NCBI RefSeq assembly: GCF_030272615.1
Contig: NC_081413.1
Coordinates: forward strand, 336,719,302 to 336,783,301
DNA length: 64,000 bases
Source: Cryptomeria japonica
Lineage: Eukaryota > Streptophyta > Pinopsida > Cupressales > Cupressaceae
Direction: 5' to 3'
Part shown: positions 23,624-36,137 of the stretch, one piece after another
Position numbering within the stretch: the stretch's first letter is position 1
Layout: each line of letters starts with the position of its first letter
Program-made: the position numbers and the translations under genes
Notes under the pieces: model-generated
The model's input: only the letters and a program-made list of their open reading frames with translations
Told to the model about the DNA's origin: nothing
Database searches by the model: none

Positions 23624-26600
23624 CATGTTGCAAACACTGGGATCTTTGGTGTCGCTTGTGCCCTTGGTTGGTGTGAGGTGTATAGACCTTATGTTGTATG
23701 CTTCTCCTCCTTTTGTATATGTGTGATTGAGGCATAGGATCTAGAAGATCTTAAGGACTCGTGTTCTGTTCTTTTGCATATTCTTTCGAGCAAACCTTAA
23801 ATTGTGTGTAACGTGTGTGTTCACACCTTGCTTTCACCTTCTTGATGTTGGTGCTTTTGAGTGATTATATGTTCTTTATTGCTTATTGATATCTTGGTCT
23901 ATGATTACTCTTATTCTGAAAGAGAGTCGTATGTACCTTCCTTATTGATTATTGTACTCTTTTGACTAATCCATTGGGTTGGTCAGTGCTTGTCTTGAAT
24001 CTGGAAGTACAAAATGTGCTTGTATTAAGATTATGATCTAGCTTGGTGTTGATTAATTTGAATGACTTGTATGGTATATGTTTAATGCTTATTTTGGTAG
24101 TGAATTGAATGTTTACCATCCTTCCTCCTCTTTCTCTATAGAAATTAAAATGTTTGTTTTATGTGTGCTTATCACTTATGTGAGTTTTCTTATTGCGAGA
24201 GAAAGATTGTGACTTCTTGAACCCTTGTGTGAGCCTAATGATTCTTCTGTGTATTTAGATGATTAGAGGGCTATGGGTTTAAAAGATCATAATGGTTATT
24301 GGGAGGAAAATTGTATGTTTTTGTAAAGAATTCTCCATGCATTTGGTAGGAGTAACATAATGGAAATTCTATCTTTAGTAATGTGCATTAATGTGTGAAT
24401 AGCGGTTATGTGAAACTGTCTTGTTTGTAAAAGATGTATAAAAAGGAAACATGTTATAGTGTCTAAGAGAGTGTGTTAATGTGTTCCATGAAAGATTGTT
24501 TTATGTGTTTCACAGTACCGACTCATTTGAGGACCTATTTTAACAATGCTTCATTGAACTTGCTTTTGGGTATATATAATTGACTTAGCATGAATAGAAA
24601 GTGCAAATGAAAAGCTTGTTTGATGTGCATGCATTAATATGTATTATTTAGTTGATAGTTCCTCATGTACCTTCTTATCGTACTTTAATTTTCAATAAAA
24701 GGTTGCAGATTATGATAAGTTTCGTATTAATTAAGAGTAGTGATTGTTCACAAGAGGTCTTGCATGAATGAAGAGATTGTCTGTCTTGATTTCTTTTGTT
24801 TGGAAAATTAGGACATTTTGTTGCAAACATAATATTTGGAGATGTCATGTTAGGCCAATTGGCATTCTTCTAAAAGGTAGTGAAATGAAAACCGTTCAAT
24901 TAAGAGGATAAGCTTATAGTGTGAAATTTTATAATGTTGTGTGATCTTGTTAATCTTGTGCTTATGTATAAAATAGTTTGAATATCAAACTCTCTTTCCC
25001 TTCTCTTTTCCTAGATTATAAGATTTTTAGAAATGCTACTAAAGAATGCATTGATTTAAATAGAATGCTTATAAAGCACGTGAAATTGTATTTTTGCATT
25101 TTGGCTTCATATTGAAAAATGGAAGTCTTACGCTTTGGAAAGAAAATTTGCATGGTTAGTAATGTGATTATGAGTGCTTAGTGGAATTAGTGAAAGATAT
25201 AGGAAGGACATTACTTCCTTAGGTAATTTTGATCTATAAATAATTTGAGTACTTGTATCGAGAATAAATTTTATTCAGTTATTCATGTGGGAAGCATAAT
25301 TAAAACCTTCCTTGATTAGATGATAGGGTACGAAAAAGTATTCCTCGTAAATATGAACAAACCAATACTGGTGCTTTCATTGTGTATTGTAAGAAACCCG
25401 TGCTTAGTTTTAGTTCCCATAGGTTGGTGAAGTAATCAGCCATGGAGGATATGTTTTCTTATGAGTGTGGGAAACCATACTGTTTATGTGATGTTTCTTA
25501 TTTGTTACCCTACTAAGTACCAAACCTCAAGTTGTTGGTAATTCAGTATGTTAAGGGGTAGTATTAGAAGTCACCGTTCCTTGAATAGTATGGATCGGTG
25601 TAAGAGTATGTTGGCACGAAGTGACTTTAGCTTCTCTATTTCGAGGAAAAATATAGTTATATAATGAAACTGTATTAAAGGTGTACTCAATACTTTCCCT
25701 TTTTGATGAACCAATTTATAAGGTTTATGTGTGCCAGCCTATTCCTCTCTTTTTCTTGAGCGTTTTGATGGAAACTCTTGAGCATAGTGATGGTGTATTT
25801 TGGAGGATCGTTTGCCTTGTCTTCATGAAAGGTAGGTTTTGTCCACATGAGCTGCCAGTTAGTAGGTGTTGGTAGGCATGTGGGTGGACCTTAGCCATGT
25901 ATACCTCTAGCTTACAGGGATTATCCTAAGAGGTATGTCGCTATGCGGGATGTGACCCGCGTGTGCCTTCTTCCGCGAGGTACACTACCATGCGGGATAT
26001 GTCCATTGTGTGTCTTTTCTTCTTGGAGTATTGCCATGGCATGTGACAACATGATGCGGGGTGATGTCGAGGTGCACACTACCATGTAGTGTGGATGTGT
26101 GACTAGGCCACACCACATGATGAGCTACTGTGACAACTATATGATTGTTCCCTCCCTTGTTGGTGGCTAGATGCTAGTCACATGGTGATGTTATGTGTAG
26201 TTGTGATATTCTTATTTATTTCTTTGTGGACCAGCAATTTATTCTATTTTGACTTTGAAGGTTTAGCCACGATCTTGCAATCTTTTGCTTACTTGATTTG
26301 GTGTTGCAAATTCTAGATTATTTTCTTGCCTTACTGTTTGAATTGATAATTTATTTTTATTCATCTGTATTTTGGTGGCTAAACTAGTTTATCCTTATTG
26401 TTTTTGTTTGCTGGTCTTGTGTTGAAATGTAAATTCCTCTCCAAGGACGTATGAGATGGTCTTGGTTGAGTGTGTACAAGGAAGTAGACGTAGGGAACCT
26501 TGAGGACGGGGGTATGTGAGGCTATGATGCAGTTAGGATCCACTACCTACCTATGTGTAATGACTATCTCTTGGAGGCTAACCACCTTGCGCAACAAGGG

Positions 26601-27360
26601 ATGTTCATGAGGGTCTTGTATAGAAGGTAGCATCGCTATGGTGTGCCCTAGCACCATCAAGCCCTTGAGTGAGATGATGGATATTTATGATCATGTTATT
26701 TTGTTCTGAGATCAGGCATAGAGATGTTGATCATGCTTATTACCTATGACCGAGAATTAGACATGCTCACATGTGGCCTTTTGAGTTGTTCATTCCAATT
26801 ATGTGAATGGTTATTATGTGCAATCATGGAGTAAATTATGTTCTTGTCACTGTGTTATGGGACATAGTGTTTGGAAAGTTTTTTATATGCCTAGCAATTG
26901 TAAGCAATTGAGTTATATATGTTTCTCTTATTTCATGAAAGTTAACTTGGTTGTAGAATTTGATATTTGAAGCTAGTTCTATGCGATAAAATTTATATGA
27001 AGAGGATGGATTGGTAAAGGAAATTGATCATGATAGCATTTTTTCTTGTCGTATTTGGTAGATGAGTACAGTAAATGTTGTTTACCTCTTTTAATGCTTT
27101 AATTTGGTGTGATGGAAGGAAGAAAATTATTATTTCTCTACTATGATTGTAGATAGTTCCTAGAATGTTTTAAGAAATGTATGGTTTTAGATGTATTTTG
27201 CCAATGGATAATGGCTTTCGTAGAGGTTTTAGCAATAATGTATCATTTATTTGTGGAAAGATTCATATGTGCAAATTGATATTTGTTAAATGAGTTTCAA
27301 GGCTAATGCGTGTTGCATGTTTTCCATCTAGCTTTGCGACTTCCAGGAGTAAGTCAGAAC

Positions 27361-27373
27361 CTAGGGGGGAGGA
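27361..27373 (+). other. LARD polypurine tract
   Basis: CTAGGGGGGAGGA abuts the TGTAGTACCCC start of the right LTR. Its place and purine run fit the plus-strand primer. Confidence 0.85.
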
Positions 27374-28837
27374 TGTAGTACCCCTGCCCTAATCAAATTC
27401 TAATCTCAGTTTGACCTTGGTTAGTTTACCATGTTATAATGCTATAGTCACATGTTATGATTATTGTGCGTACGTTTTAATGTCATTTTCGCATCGATTC
27501 TTATGTAAGTTTAATTGTTCTCCTAATTCATGTTATTAATCTCGAGCTAACACTTTCATTGGAAATATATATGTATGCATGTGTGTTGCATGGTTGCAGG
27601 AGATTGCAGGTATAGTACTGCATAGGTGCGAGGTTCGTCTCCACCTGGATTCGCAGGTTCGAGTGTACCTCTTTGGTCCTTAGAGATTGGATTAGGTGGT
27701 TGTAAGACACTTGTTTTACCCTATTCATGCTCAAGTGAGGGTCGTCAGTCATCCATTAGTCTCCCTTTGTTTGGGTATGGAGGTCGTGTATCTAGTTCGC
27801 TCTCTTGGGTTGCATGCTTTGTGTGTGGTAAAATTGAGTATTTAATCCTAAGTAGTAATTTGATTTAATGTGTTCTTTTACGCATTAGTAATTAAGGGAC
27901 TAAATTAAATAGGTCCCCTTTGTGGATTAATCATTAATTAGAATTGCTCAATTCATGTTTGTAGCAAGTTTGATTTAAATGGTTAATTCTTAAATGATGA
28001 ATTTATTCAGTTTATTCATTTTGAAAGGAAAGAATAACTTTTATTCGAAAATAAAAATATTTTATCCTCTTTGGCATTTTGGAAACAAAAAGGTTAATTT
28101 CAATTATCGGAGAAAATCAAATTTTAAAGGAAAGGCAAGTTTAGTATATTTGATTTGTTGAAAAGAATGATTTTTATTTTAATTGAAAGAAAGTATTTTA
28201 AATCCAAAAATGAAATTTTGGTCAAACTTTTTCCATTTAACCTAGGTTTGGAAAATATTTTTGGAGGATTATTTTTGGAGAGTATTTTTAGAAAAATAAT
28301 TTTGGATGGAGAAAATTTTGGGCAATTGGGGGAAGAAGGATTTTTGGAGCTTGTAGGTTGGGCTCTCCTTCAAATCTTTCTAGGATTGCTGAATAAGGTA
28401 GGTTTCTGGTTTATCTCTTTGGTTTCTTTGCTAAATAGAGATTTTATGGATCTTGAAGGTTTCTGGTTGTGTTTGTGATAATCTCCAGATTAAAATTTTG
28501 GTTGTTCTCAATAAACTTTGTTAAATCCCCATTGAAAGTTCTCAGATTAAGTTTCATATTGGAAATTAGTTTGAAGTTCGGCATATTGGTGGAATAGATT
28601 TGTGAGAAATGATTCCTTGCCCAAATATGGCTTTGTTTGAAAAAAAATTGCTTATTTGGAAGGTTATTCAACAAAATTTTACTATTTAGAAAAACATGGA
28701 CATTCTGGAAAATTTGTTTGAGTCTCTGTTTGAGACTATGAAATAAAAAATGGGGGTTGTTCTTTTTTAAAAGTTAATATTAAAAATAAAAATAAAATAT
28801 ATAAAAAAAAAAGATATTTCTTTGGGGCAGATTTTAG

Positions 28838-29125
28838 GGTTTGGAGAGCGGAGGAGCCGAGGCTCAACCCATGCCCCCCCTCTCCTCCATGGGCTCGCAA
28901 CCTTGGAGGTCTACGACCACCCTGGTGGCCGTAGAGCTCTGCGACAACAGTGTGGCCGCAGAGCTCTACGACCACAATGTGGCTGCAGAGACCTGCGACC
29001 CCATGGTGGCCACAAAGACCCCGCTTCCACTGTGTGGATGTTGCGGGCCTGCGTCCACCACGGTGGCTGCAACCTCCATGTCTAGGGCATCACCTCCACT
29101 CCCGTGGAGGGAGGTGGGCCCCGAG
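28838..29125 (+). other. GC-rich island with 27 bp repeats (right LTR)
   Basis: This is the counterpart of 20930-21215. An open frame from ATG at 28841 (138 codons) keeps the same start (MESGGAEAQP against MEGGGAEAQP) and the same reading through to KFWV, with repeats ELCDNSVAA, ELYDHNVAA, ETCDPMVAT. The two copies were identical at insertion, so a shared open frame is only weak evidence for coding. Confidence 0.65.
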
Positions 29126-31516
29126 GTTTGCCCTATTCTTTTTATTTATAATAAAAATGCATCACAATTTAAATTTTGGGTTTTAAAAAAAAGTTTTAAT
29201 ATTATTTTATTAAAAAGTTTTAAAATAGTTTTTTTATTATTATTAATTATTATTTAATATATATTTTATTAATTAAGAATTAATATATATATATATATAT
29301 TAATTAATATTTAATTTGTAAAATTTTTTTATTAATTATTATTTAGTATATTTTTTATTAATTGCGGATTAATATTTATATATATTAATTAATATTTAAT
29401 TTGAATTTTTCTATATGTATTGCAGGAAGTATCAATTTATTTGGAAAATGATCATCGATATTTATTTCCTTTTATTTATATTTCCATTTTTGGAAAGTAT
29501 GTAATTGTGTCACAAGAGATGAGATTAGATTATTATTTTCGAACAAGTATGAGAAAGATGTTTTATTTTGATAAATGAATATCATATTTCTTAGTTGATT
29601 AATGAATATTTGATTTTATATCATTGTGTATATTGCATACATTATAATTACAATCATGTGATTTTGGTTTGGAAACTCACGATGAAGTATTTAAATTATT
29701 GTACGATGCAATCGAGAATTAGTGAGTTAGTAAAGCATGAATGACATGTACCTAGACAAGGTAGGCAAAATTGCAATCTAATTAGATCTATTAGGAAACT
29801 AGATTGATTTTAATGTTTAAACAATATGGAAAAAGGTTGTCCTTTCTGGTTTATGCCTATGCATGTTTAAATTTTTGTATTTGCATTTGCTTAAGAAATG
29901 ACAAGTCCTTGATTGTGATTGTTGGATGTTGTCATATATTGATTTGGGTATCTACTCATGTCCTTGATCTCGAGTATTTATTGTTTTCTTGTGATGGTTT
30001 TGTATCCAGTCATGTCCTTTATGCAAGTCTTGAATGTTGGTTCGTGGCTGACCATAGTTGGTCAGATCTCTAGTTAGAGTATCGTCAGTCAGTGTAGCTT
30101 GTATGAAGTCTTGTTTGACCAAGCGGGTAATCCTACCATATTGAACTCCGTAATCTTGTCCTGGTGTATGCCTTGCTTTAGGAGTTTTGTATGTTTATGG
30201 TCTAGTGTCATATGAGAAATTGGCTTTCAATTGGGGGTCGCACCCAAAGTGGTTGTTGGGTAACCCAGCGAAAGTGTGTCTAAATAAGTAATAACCTAAT
30301 ATCATATTAGAGAGTTTAGTTAATAAACACTAAGAAGACAATTGTGCGTCACACATGGGATGAGTGCTAGTACAGACTCGACATGCAGTGAGAAGGCTTG
30401 AAATGGCAAACCAACAACTTTGTCTTCATGAAAGGATGTGTGGGTCCACATGAGGCTTGGATGGGCTGGAGGTTTGAGATAGGTTGCTAGGGTAACCCAA
30501 TAGATGGGGCCGGAACCTATGGAGACCTACCATGGTAACCATACCAAGTTATGTGATGACACTCATCCCTTATGCTTGCTAGTGTGTTGGTTGTGTTGTC
30601 TTTGTTAGGAGCACTATTGTGGAGTCATCCTTTTGTTTATTCCCTTGTGAGAACCTGATATTAATGTTAGACCATGGGTTGCTTATTATGGGTTGCGAAG
30701 ACTTAGTTTTGCAGATGCTCTAGTTGATCTTTTGTATTTGCTTCTCATTATGTTCAGTTAGATCCTTTTCCTATTTAGGGATCATTCATGTATTTATTGG
30801 ACCAATGTGGTTGTATGTATTATTGTTTTATGAACGTTGTGATGGTAGGATGTAAATGATGTGAACCTTATGTATTCTTCACCCTATTATTTTATTAGAG
30901 GGGTCTTGTAGTTGAGCAGACCCGGTGATGTAGCCCACTAGGTGTGAACTCTGATATCATTTTGGTGTTATGTGGTGTTTATGTTCTTATGTTTTCTTTT
31001 TCTTTAATTGTAGCATGTATGGATGGAATTATGGTTAAAATGTATAATGTGTATTAGATGATGTTGATCTTAAATGCATGTATGTAGTCATCTTATTAAA
31101 TGCAGTAATTTGGATCATGAAGAATGTAGATTTAATTAATGGAATGTATTGAGTTGTTGATAATGCAATTAAAGTATGCATGGAAAGTATTCATTAATTT
31201 ATTATGAAATTAAAGTATGTAATGAAATTAGTTGTATGACTTAGCTTTTAATGAAAGTTTGAATGTAATGTATGGCTATATTGTAATGGATGAAACTTAT
31301 CATGTTATCTATATTTTTATCTTACCGAACAAATTTATCCTCATTTAAAGTATTATCATGTCATTAAGTTAATCAATTCAATTGGATTAATTAGCGTGGG
31401 TTGAGTTAAGTGATGAATTAAGTAATCATGTTGGGAAACTCTTTAGGTGTTATTTAAGTCTTCCGTTGTGTTATCTGAACTTATGATAACTCATTGTATC
31501 ATTATGTTGTAGTTAA

Positions 31517-31518
<2 letters not shown>

Positions 31519-31547
<29 letters not shown>
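31519..31547. repeat. (TA)n microsatellite near LTR end
   Basis: An uninterrupted TA run in the right LARD LTR, longer than the run at the matching place in the left LTR (23545-23562). It shows repeat-length change after insertion. Confidence 0.9.
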
Positions 31548-31550
<3 letters not shown>

Positions 31551-31882
31551 TTCTATTCTTGTGTTTTAGTTTAATCCCTTCGGGGTTTCCTAGTGGGGCA
31601 TTACATATAACAATGAAAAACTAAAAAATCCAGCAACTCCCCTTGAGGAGTGTAGTCCAATCTGATACTGATATGAATCTCTCTCCCATATGACATATTA
31701 TGACATTATTTTCACATATAACTCTCGCCCTTTTGACACCAATGCAAAAGATATGACATAGATATCAAAATCTTGTGAATCTCAAAGTTGACTACTCCCC
31801 CTGAGTAGTAGCACCACTACATTAATCCAAAGCAAAGGATAAAGCTGATGATGCATACCAGACCGATGCTCTTCTCCATCAG

Positions 31883-34800
31883 TTAAGTTTCTTCCAGAGG
31901 GGTATATACACCTAACCTATCTCTCAAATATTCAAATGATTCCTTAGACAGCGGTTTAGTGAATATATCTGCAATCTGCTCTTTAGTGTTCACATAAACC
32001 AATTTGACTTCCTTTTCTTCCACCTTTTCCTTCTGAAAGTTATATTTTATTTAAATGTGCTTAGTCTTACAGTGAAATACCGGATTCTTATATATGTCAA
32101 TAGCCACAAAGTTATCACAATAGATAACTACTGGCTCACTGCAATTTACCTTGATATCCTTCAACATTTGCTTCATCCATAATACTTGAGTGCAATTAGT
32201 TGTTGCAACAACATATTCAACGTTTGTAGTAGATAAAGAAATGCATGACTATTTTTTTCTGATCCATGAAACCAATTTCTTTCCAAGAAAGAAAGCTCCA
32301 CCATAAGTGCTCTTCATGTCATCAGTATCTCCTACCGAATCTGAATCAATATATACACATAAAGTTAAGTTATCATCTCTAGAATACCATAGGCCATATT
32401 CTGTTGTTCCTTGCAAATACCGGAATATCCTCTTTACTACACATTCATGATTTTCTTTAGGATTACTTTGATATCTTGAAACAATACTTACTACATTCAT
32501 AATAGTCGGTCTAGTATGAGTTAGATATAACAAGACACCAATCATAGACTTATACCTTGTTGAATTTACCAGTGCAGATGTGTCTTTGATAGATAATTTC
32601 TCACTTGTCACCATAGGAGTACTTACCGGTTTGGAATTATCCATACCAAACTTCTTCAACAATTCCCTTAGATACTTAGTTTGACAGATAAAAATGCCTT
32701 TGTCAGTTTGAGTAATCTGCAAACCTAAGAAAAAACTCAACTCACCAATCATAGACATTTCAAATTCATTCTTCATACTATTAGAGAATTCCATGCACAA
32801 TTTATCTTCACCTCCAAAAATGATATCATCAACAAATACTTTAATAATCAAAATATCATCATCAATGATCTTGTAATATAAATTACTGTTAGCACTTCCT
32901 TTAGTAAAACCAAGCTTCAAAAGATATTTATCCAACCTTGCATACCAAGCTCTAGGAGCTTGTTTCAATCCATATAATGCTTTCCTTAACTTGCAAACTA
33001 TATCTTTGTCATTTGTCAGTGAAAATCCATCAGGTTGCTCAATGTATACTTCTTCCTCAAGTTCACCATTCAAAAATGCACATTTAACATCCATTTGATA
33101 GACCTTATAGTTCTTGTATGCTAGATAGGAAAGAAATAGTCTAACAACTTCAATTCTAGCTATGGGTGCAAATGTCTCACCATAATCAATTCCTTCCATT
33201 TGAGAATATCCTTTACAAACTAGTCTAGCCTTGTTTCTTACAAATTGACCATCCTCATTTATTTTATTTCTAAAAACCCATTTAGTTCCAATAACATTTT
33301 ATTTTTAGGTCGGGGAACTAAAGTCCAAGTCTTATTCTTCTCTATCTGATCTAATTCATCTTCCATAGCCTTAACCAATGTTTATCTTTACAAGCTTCAA
33401 TAACAGATGTCGGTTCAATTTGAGAAATAAGACACACCTCTTCATTTTCCAGTCTTCTTCTTGTCATAAGTTCCTTATTCCTACCTCCAATGATTTGATC
33501 TTCAGAATGATTTAATCTTACATACCTTGGTGTCTTCTAAACTTCAGGTTCACTGTTCTGGTCATCAGTCACAGTTGAATTTTCTGATTGTACTGGTGTA
33601 ACTGTCTCAGTGTCTTGTACAATTTGAGGCATTGTCAGTTTAGTTATGATCATTTCCACTATCGGTTCTATGTCCTATGATATAGATTGATCTCTGTATT
33701 TCTCATCCACTTTCACATTTGCACTCCCCATAATTTTCTGCAATCTTTTGTTATAACATCTATATGCTTTTCTCTAAATTGAATATCCAAGAAATGTCCC
33801 TTCATCACATCTAGGATCAAACTTCCTAATTGAATCATCCCTTTTTATATAACATTTACTTCCAAAAGTTCTGAAATATTTAATAGTAGGTGTATGTCCA
33901 AACCATAATTCATAAGGAGTCTTACCAGTTTTACCTTTGATATGAACTCTATTGAATGTGTAGACTTTTGTACTTACTGCTTCTCTCTAGCAAATGTGAG
34001 GCAATTTGGATTCCATCATCATGGTTCTTGTTGCATCCAAAATGGTTCTATTATTCCTTTCCACTACTCCATTCTGCTAAGGAGTCTGGGGTGCAGATAA
34101 CTGCCTCCTAATTCCATTTATCTCACAAAAACTATTAAATTCATGAGAAGTGAACTCACCACCTTGATCTGATCTTAGACATTTGATTTTAAATCCAGTT
34201 TCTATTTCCACCTTTGCTTTGAAGATCTTGAATTTCTCAAAATTTTCAAACTTCTCCCTTAGAAAAGTCACCCACATCATTCTAGAATAATCATCAATTA
34301 TTAGCATGAAGTACCTATCACCTTGAAAGCTTCTGGTCCTTACTGGACCACATAAGTCAATATGAATCAAATCAAGCACATCATTGATTTATCATGTATG
34401 CTCTTAAAACAAGTTCTAACTTTCTTTCCCAATTGACATTCCTTACATACCGGATTATGAGGCTTTATAATCTTAGGTATATCTCTAACTACCTTTGTTG
34501 AACTGGTCTTAACAATACAATAAAAATTAACATGACACAACCTCTTATGCCATAACCATCTCTCATCAATATGAGAAATCAAACATGTCTTATTACCAGT
34601 GTTCAAGTGAAAGATATTACCTCCAATTTGAGTACCAGTTGCAATCTCCAAACCAGTTATGTTAATGATTTTGCATTTTTTATCTTTGAACTAAAGTTGG
34701 AATCCCTTATCCACCAATTGACCAAAACTTAAAATATTATGCTTTAAATCTTCTACATAATAGACATTATCGGTATTATGCTTTCCATCTAGAGAAATAA

Positions 34801-36079
34801 TACCTCTACCTTTCATCATACATGCTTTGTAATCCCCAAACCTAACTTGACCGCCATTGTATTCTTGCAGGGATGGAAATTTTCTTTTATCTCTAGTCAT
34901 ATGATGTGAGCATCCACTATCAATTACCCATTCATCCTTGTCTTCAACTTTTCCTTCCAGGGCCTTTTCTTCATTCTTGATAGCTGATTTTGGTTCATCT
35001 TCCTTTAAAGCATAGAACACCCATTCCTTTCCATTTCTAGATCCACTAGCAGAGTCTCCTACTGGTTCATCCTCAAAGTCATCACTTACTCCTTCCTCAT
35101 CTATTAGGTAGCATAGTTTGTTTTTCTTGAATCTATATTTGTTCAGATTAGGCTTAAATGATTTCTTAACTCTTTCTTCAAATCATGCATTCCTTTCAGG
35201 ACATCTAGATGAAAAATGACCAATCTTATTACATGCAAAACATTTAAAAGGTGCTTTTCCTTCATACTTACTACCTATCAGTCCTTTAGGTACTCTTCTA
35301 GCAGATAAGGCTTCAAGTTTCTTAAATTCTTCATCCTCTTTCCTCATATCTTCCAATTATTTTCCATATAGGGCTTTCCAATCACTTTTGCCAGTAGATG
35401 ATGATGCATGAAAAGCAAGTTCAGACTTTGTAGCTCTAGAGGGTCCAAATTCTTCAAGCTCAAAAGAAGATAATTTCCCAATCATAATGTCTTTGTTAAC
35501 TGAAGTGTTTGCCATTGTTCTCAATTCATTAATTGCAGTAGCCTTTATCTTGTAAGTCGGTGGTAGGGCTCCCAAAACTTTAGAAACTATTTCATCTTCA
35601 CTCAGAGATTCTCCACAACATTGAATTTCCATGGCAGTCTCATTTACTCTTTCCATAAATGTAGCAATTCTTTCATTATCTTCCATCTTCATGTTCTCAT
35701 ATCTTACCCGGTAACCATCAAGTTTAGAAATTTTGACAGTAGGGTCACCTTCATTCAGAGTTTTCAATTTATCCCACATAACCTTTGCAGATGATTTGTC
35801 AGTCAATCCCATGATTTGCTAATTAGTGAGTGCACACAAGAGGGCTTTTCTAGCTCTGCAATCATTTTCAATATTTTTGTCCAACTCTGCAGGAGCAAGA
35901 TTTCCAGATGCTAGATCATAAGGTGTATATCCTTTCTCAGTAATCTCCCAACTATCCTTGCCAAGATATCTAAGATGAGTCTACATTCGGATTTTCCATA
36001 TCCAATAGTTTGTTCCATCAAGCTTAGGGATTTCTCTTCTGAAAATAGTTACCGGTGGATTTGAAGTATTGTTTGCCAT
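31883..36079 (-). pseudogene. Copia Gag-Pol polyprotein (broken)
   Basis: From ATG at 36079, minus strand, the domains come in copia order. First is Gag (IPKLDGTNYWIWKIRM near 36000; UBN2-type body 35357-35812), with a CFACNKIGHFSSRC zinc knuckle near 35240. The protease follows with DSGCSHHMT near 34920, then GAG-pre-integrase with WLWHKRLCHVNF near 34550. The integrase shows DLIHIDLCGPV at 34370, DDYSRMMW and RSDQGGEF. The RT runs 32249-33199 with [20 protein letters not shown] and the catalytic FVDDIIFGG. The RNase H ends at DIFTKPLSKE near 31920. Gag to pre-integrase share one frame; a frameshift lies near 34375 and stops near 35819, 35354, 35205, 34690 and 32246. The region 33200-34070 is badly decayed. 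Confidence 0.95.
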
Positions 36080-36123
36080 AGGATCTACCTCAAGCGGTTA
36101 AGCTTCTGCAAAAAAGGACCAAA

Positions 36124-36135
36124 GCTCTGATACCA
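36124..36135 (-). other. Copia primer-binding site (initiator Met tRNA)
   Basis: On the minus strand TGGTATCAGAGC follows the 5' LTR end at 36138 after two bases. It is an exact match to the common plant copia primer site. Confidence 0.93.
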
Positions 36136-36137
36136 AT

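Larger units (their letters stand above)
23609..27373 (+). other. LARD internal region, noncoding
   Basis: No ORF above about 75 codons and no retroelement domain was seen on either strand. A segment near 25816-25855 (CTTGTCTTCATGAAAGG, then GTCCACATGAG) repeats a motif of the LTR near 22438-22475. Around 25940-26090 there are imperfect repeats of ATGCGGGATNTGNCC and ACACTACCATG. The region may carry packaging or dimerisation signals, as proposed for LARDs, but none can be assigned from sequence. Confidence 0.85.
19468..31605 (+). mobile_element. LARD-like non-autonomous LTR retrotransposon (12.1 kb)
   Basis: Two giant LTRs (19468-23608 and 27374-31605) enclose a 3,765 bp internal region. 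The target duplication TATAA is perfect at 19463-19467 and 31606-31610. A primer site like that for initiator Met tRNA follows the left LTR, and a purine tract precedes the right LTR, so the plus orientation is fixed. No gag, protease, RT or integrase is present in either part. LTRs above 4 kb around about 3.5 kb of noncoding DNA is the LARD class described in barley. Such elements must borrow proteins from an autonomous partner, which is not identifiable here. Confidence 0.93.
27374..31605 (+). repeat. LARD 3' LTR (4,232 bp)
   Basis: It opens TGTAGTACCCCTGCCC and closes GGGGTTTCCTAGTGGGGCATTACA in two adjacent pieces, the intact form of the family ends. It matches 19468-23608 along its full length, with scattered substitutions, expansion of the (TA)n tracts (29283-29300 and 31519-31547), and a local duplication-like expansion of AT-rich sequence near 29225-29390. 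Confidence 0.95.

Noticed and set aside
25681-26118. ORFs of 64-65 codons in the LARD interior
   Set aside because: Short, on opposite strands, without recognisable motifs, in a region whose repeats explain the open frames.
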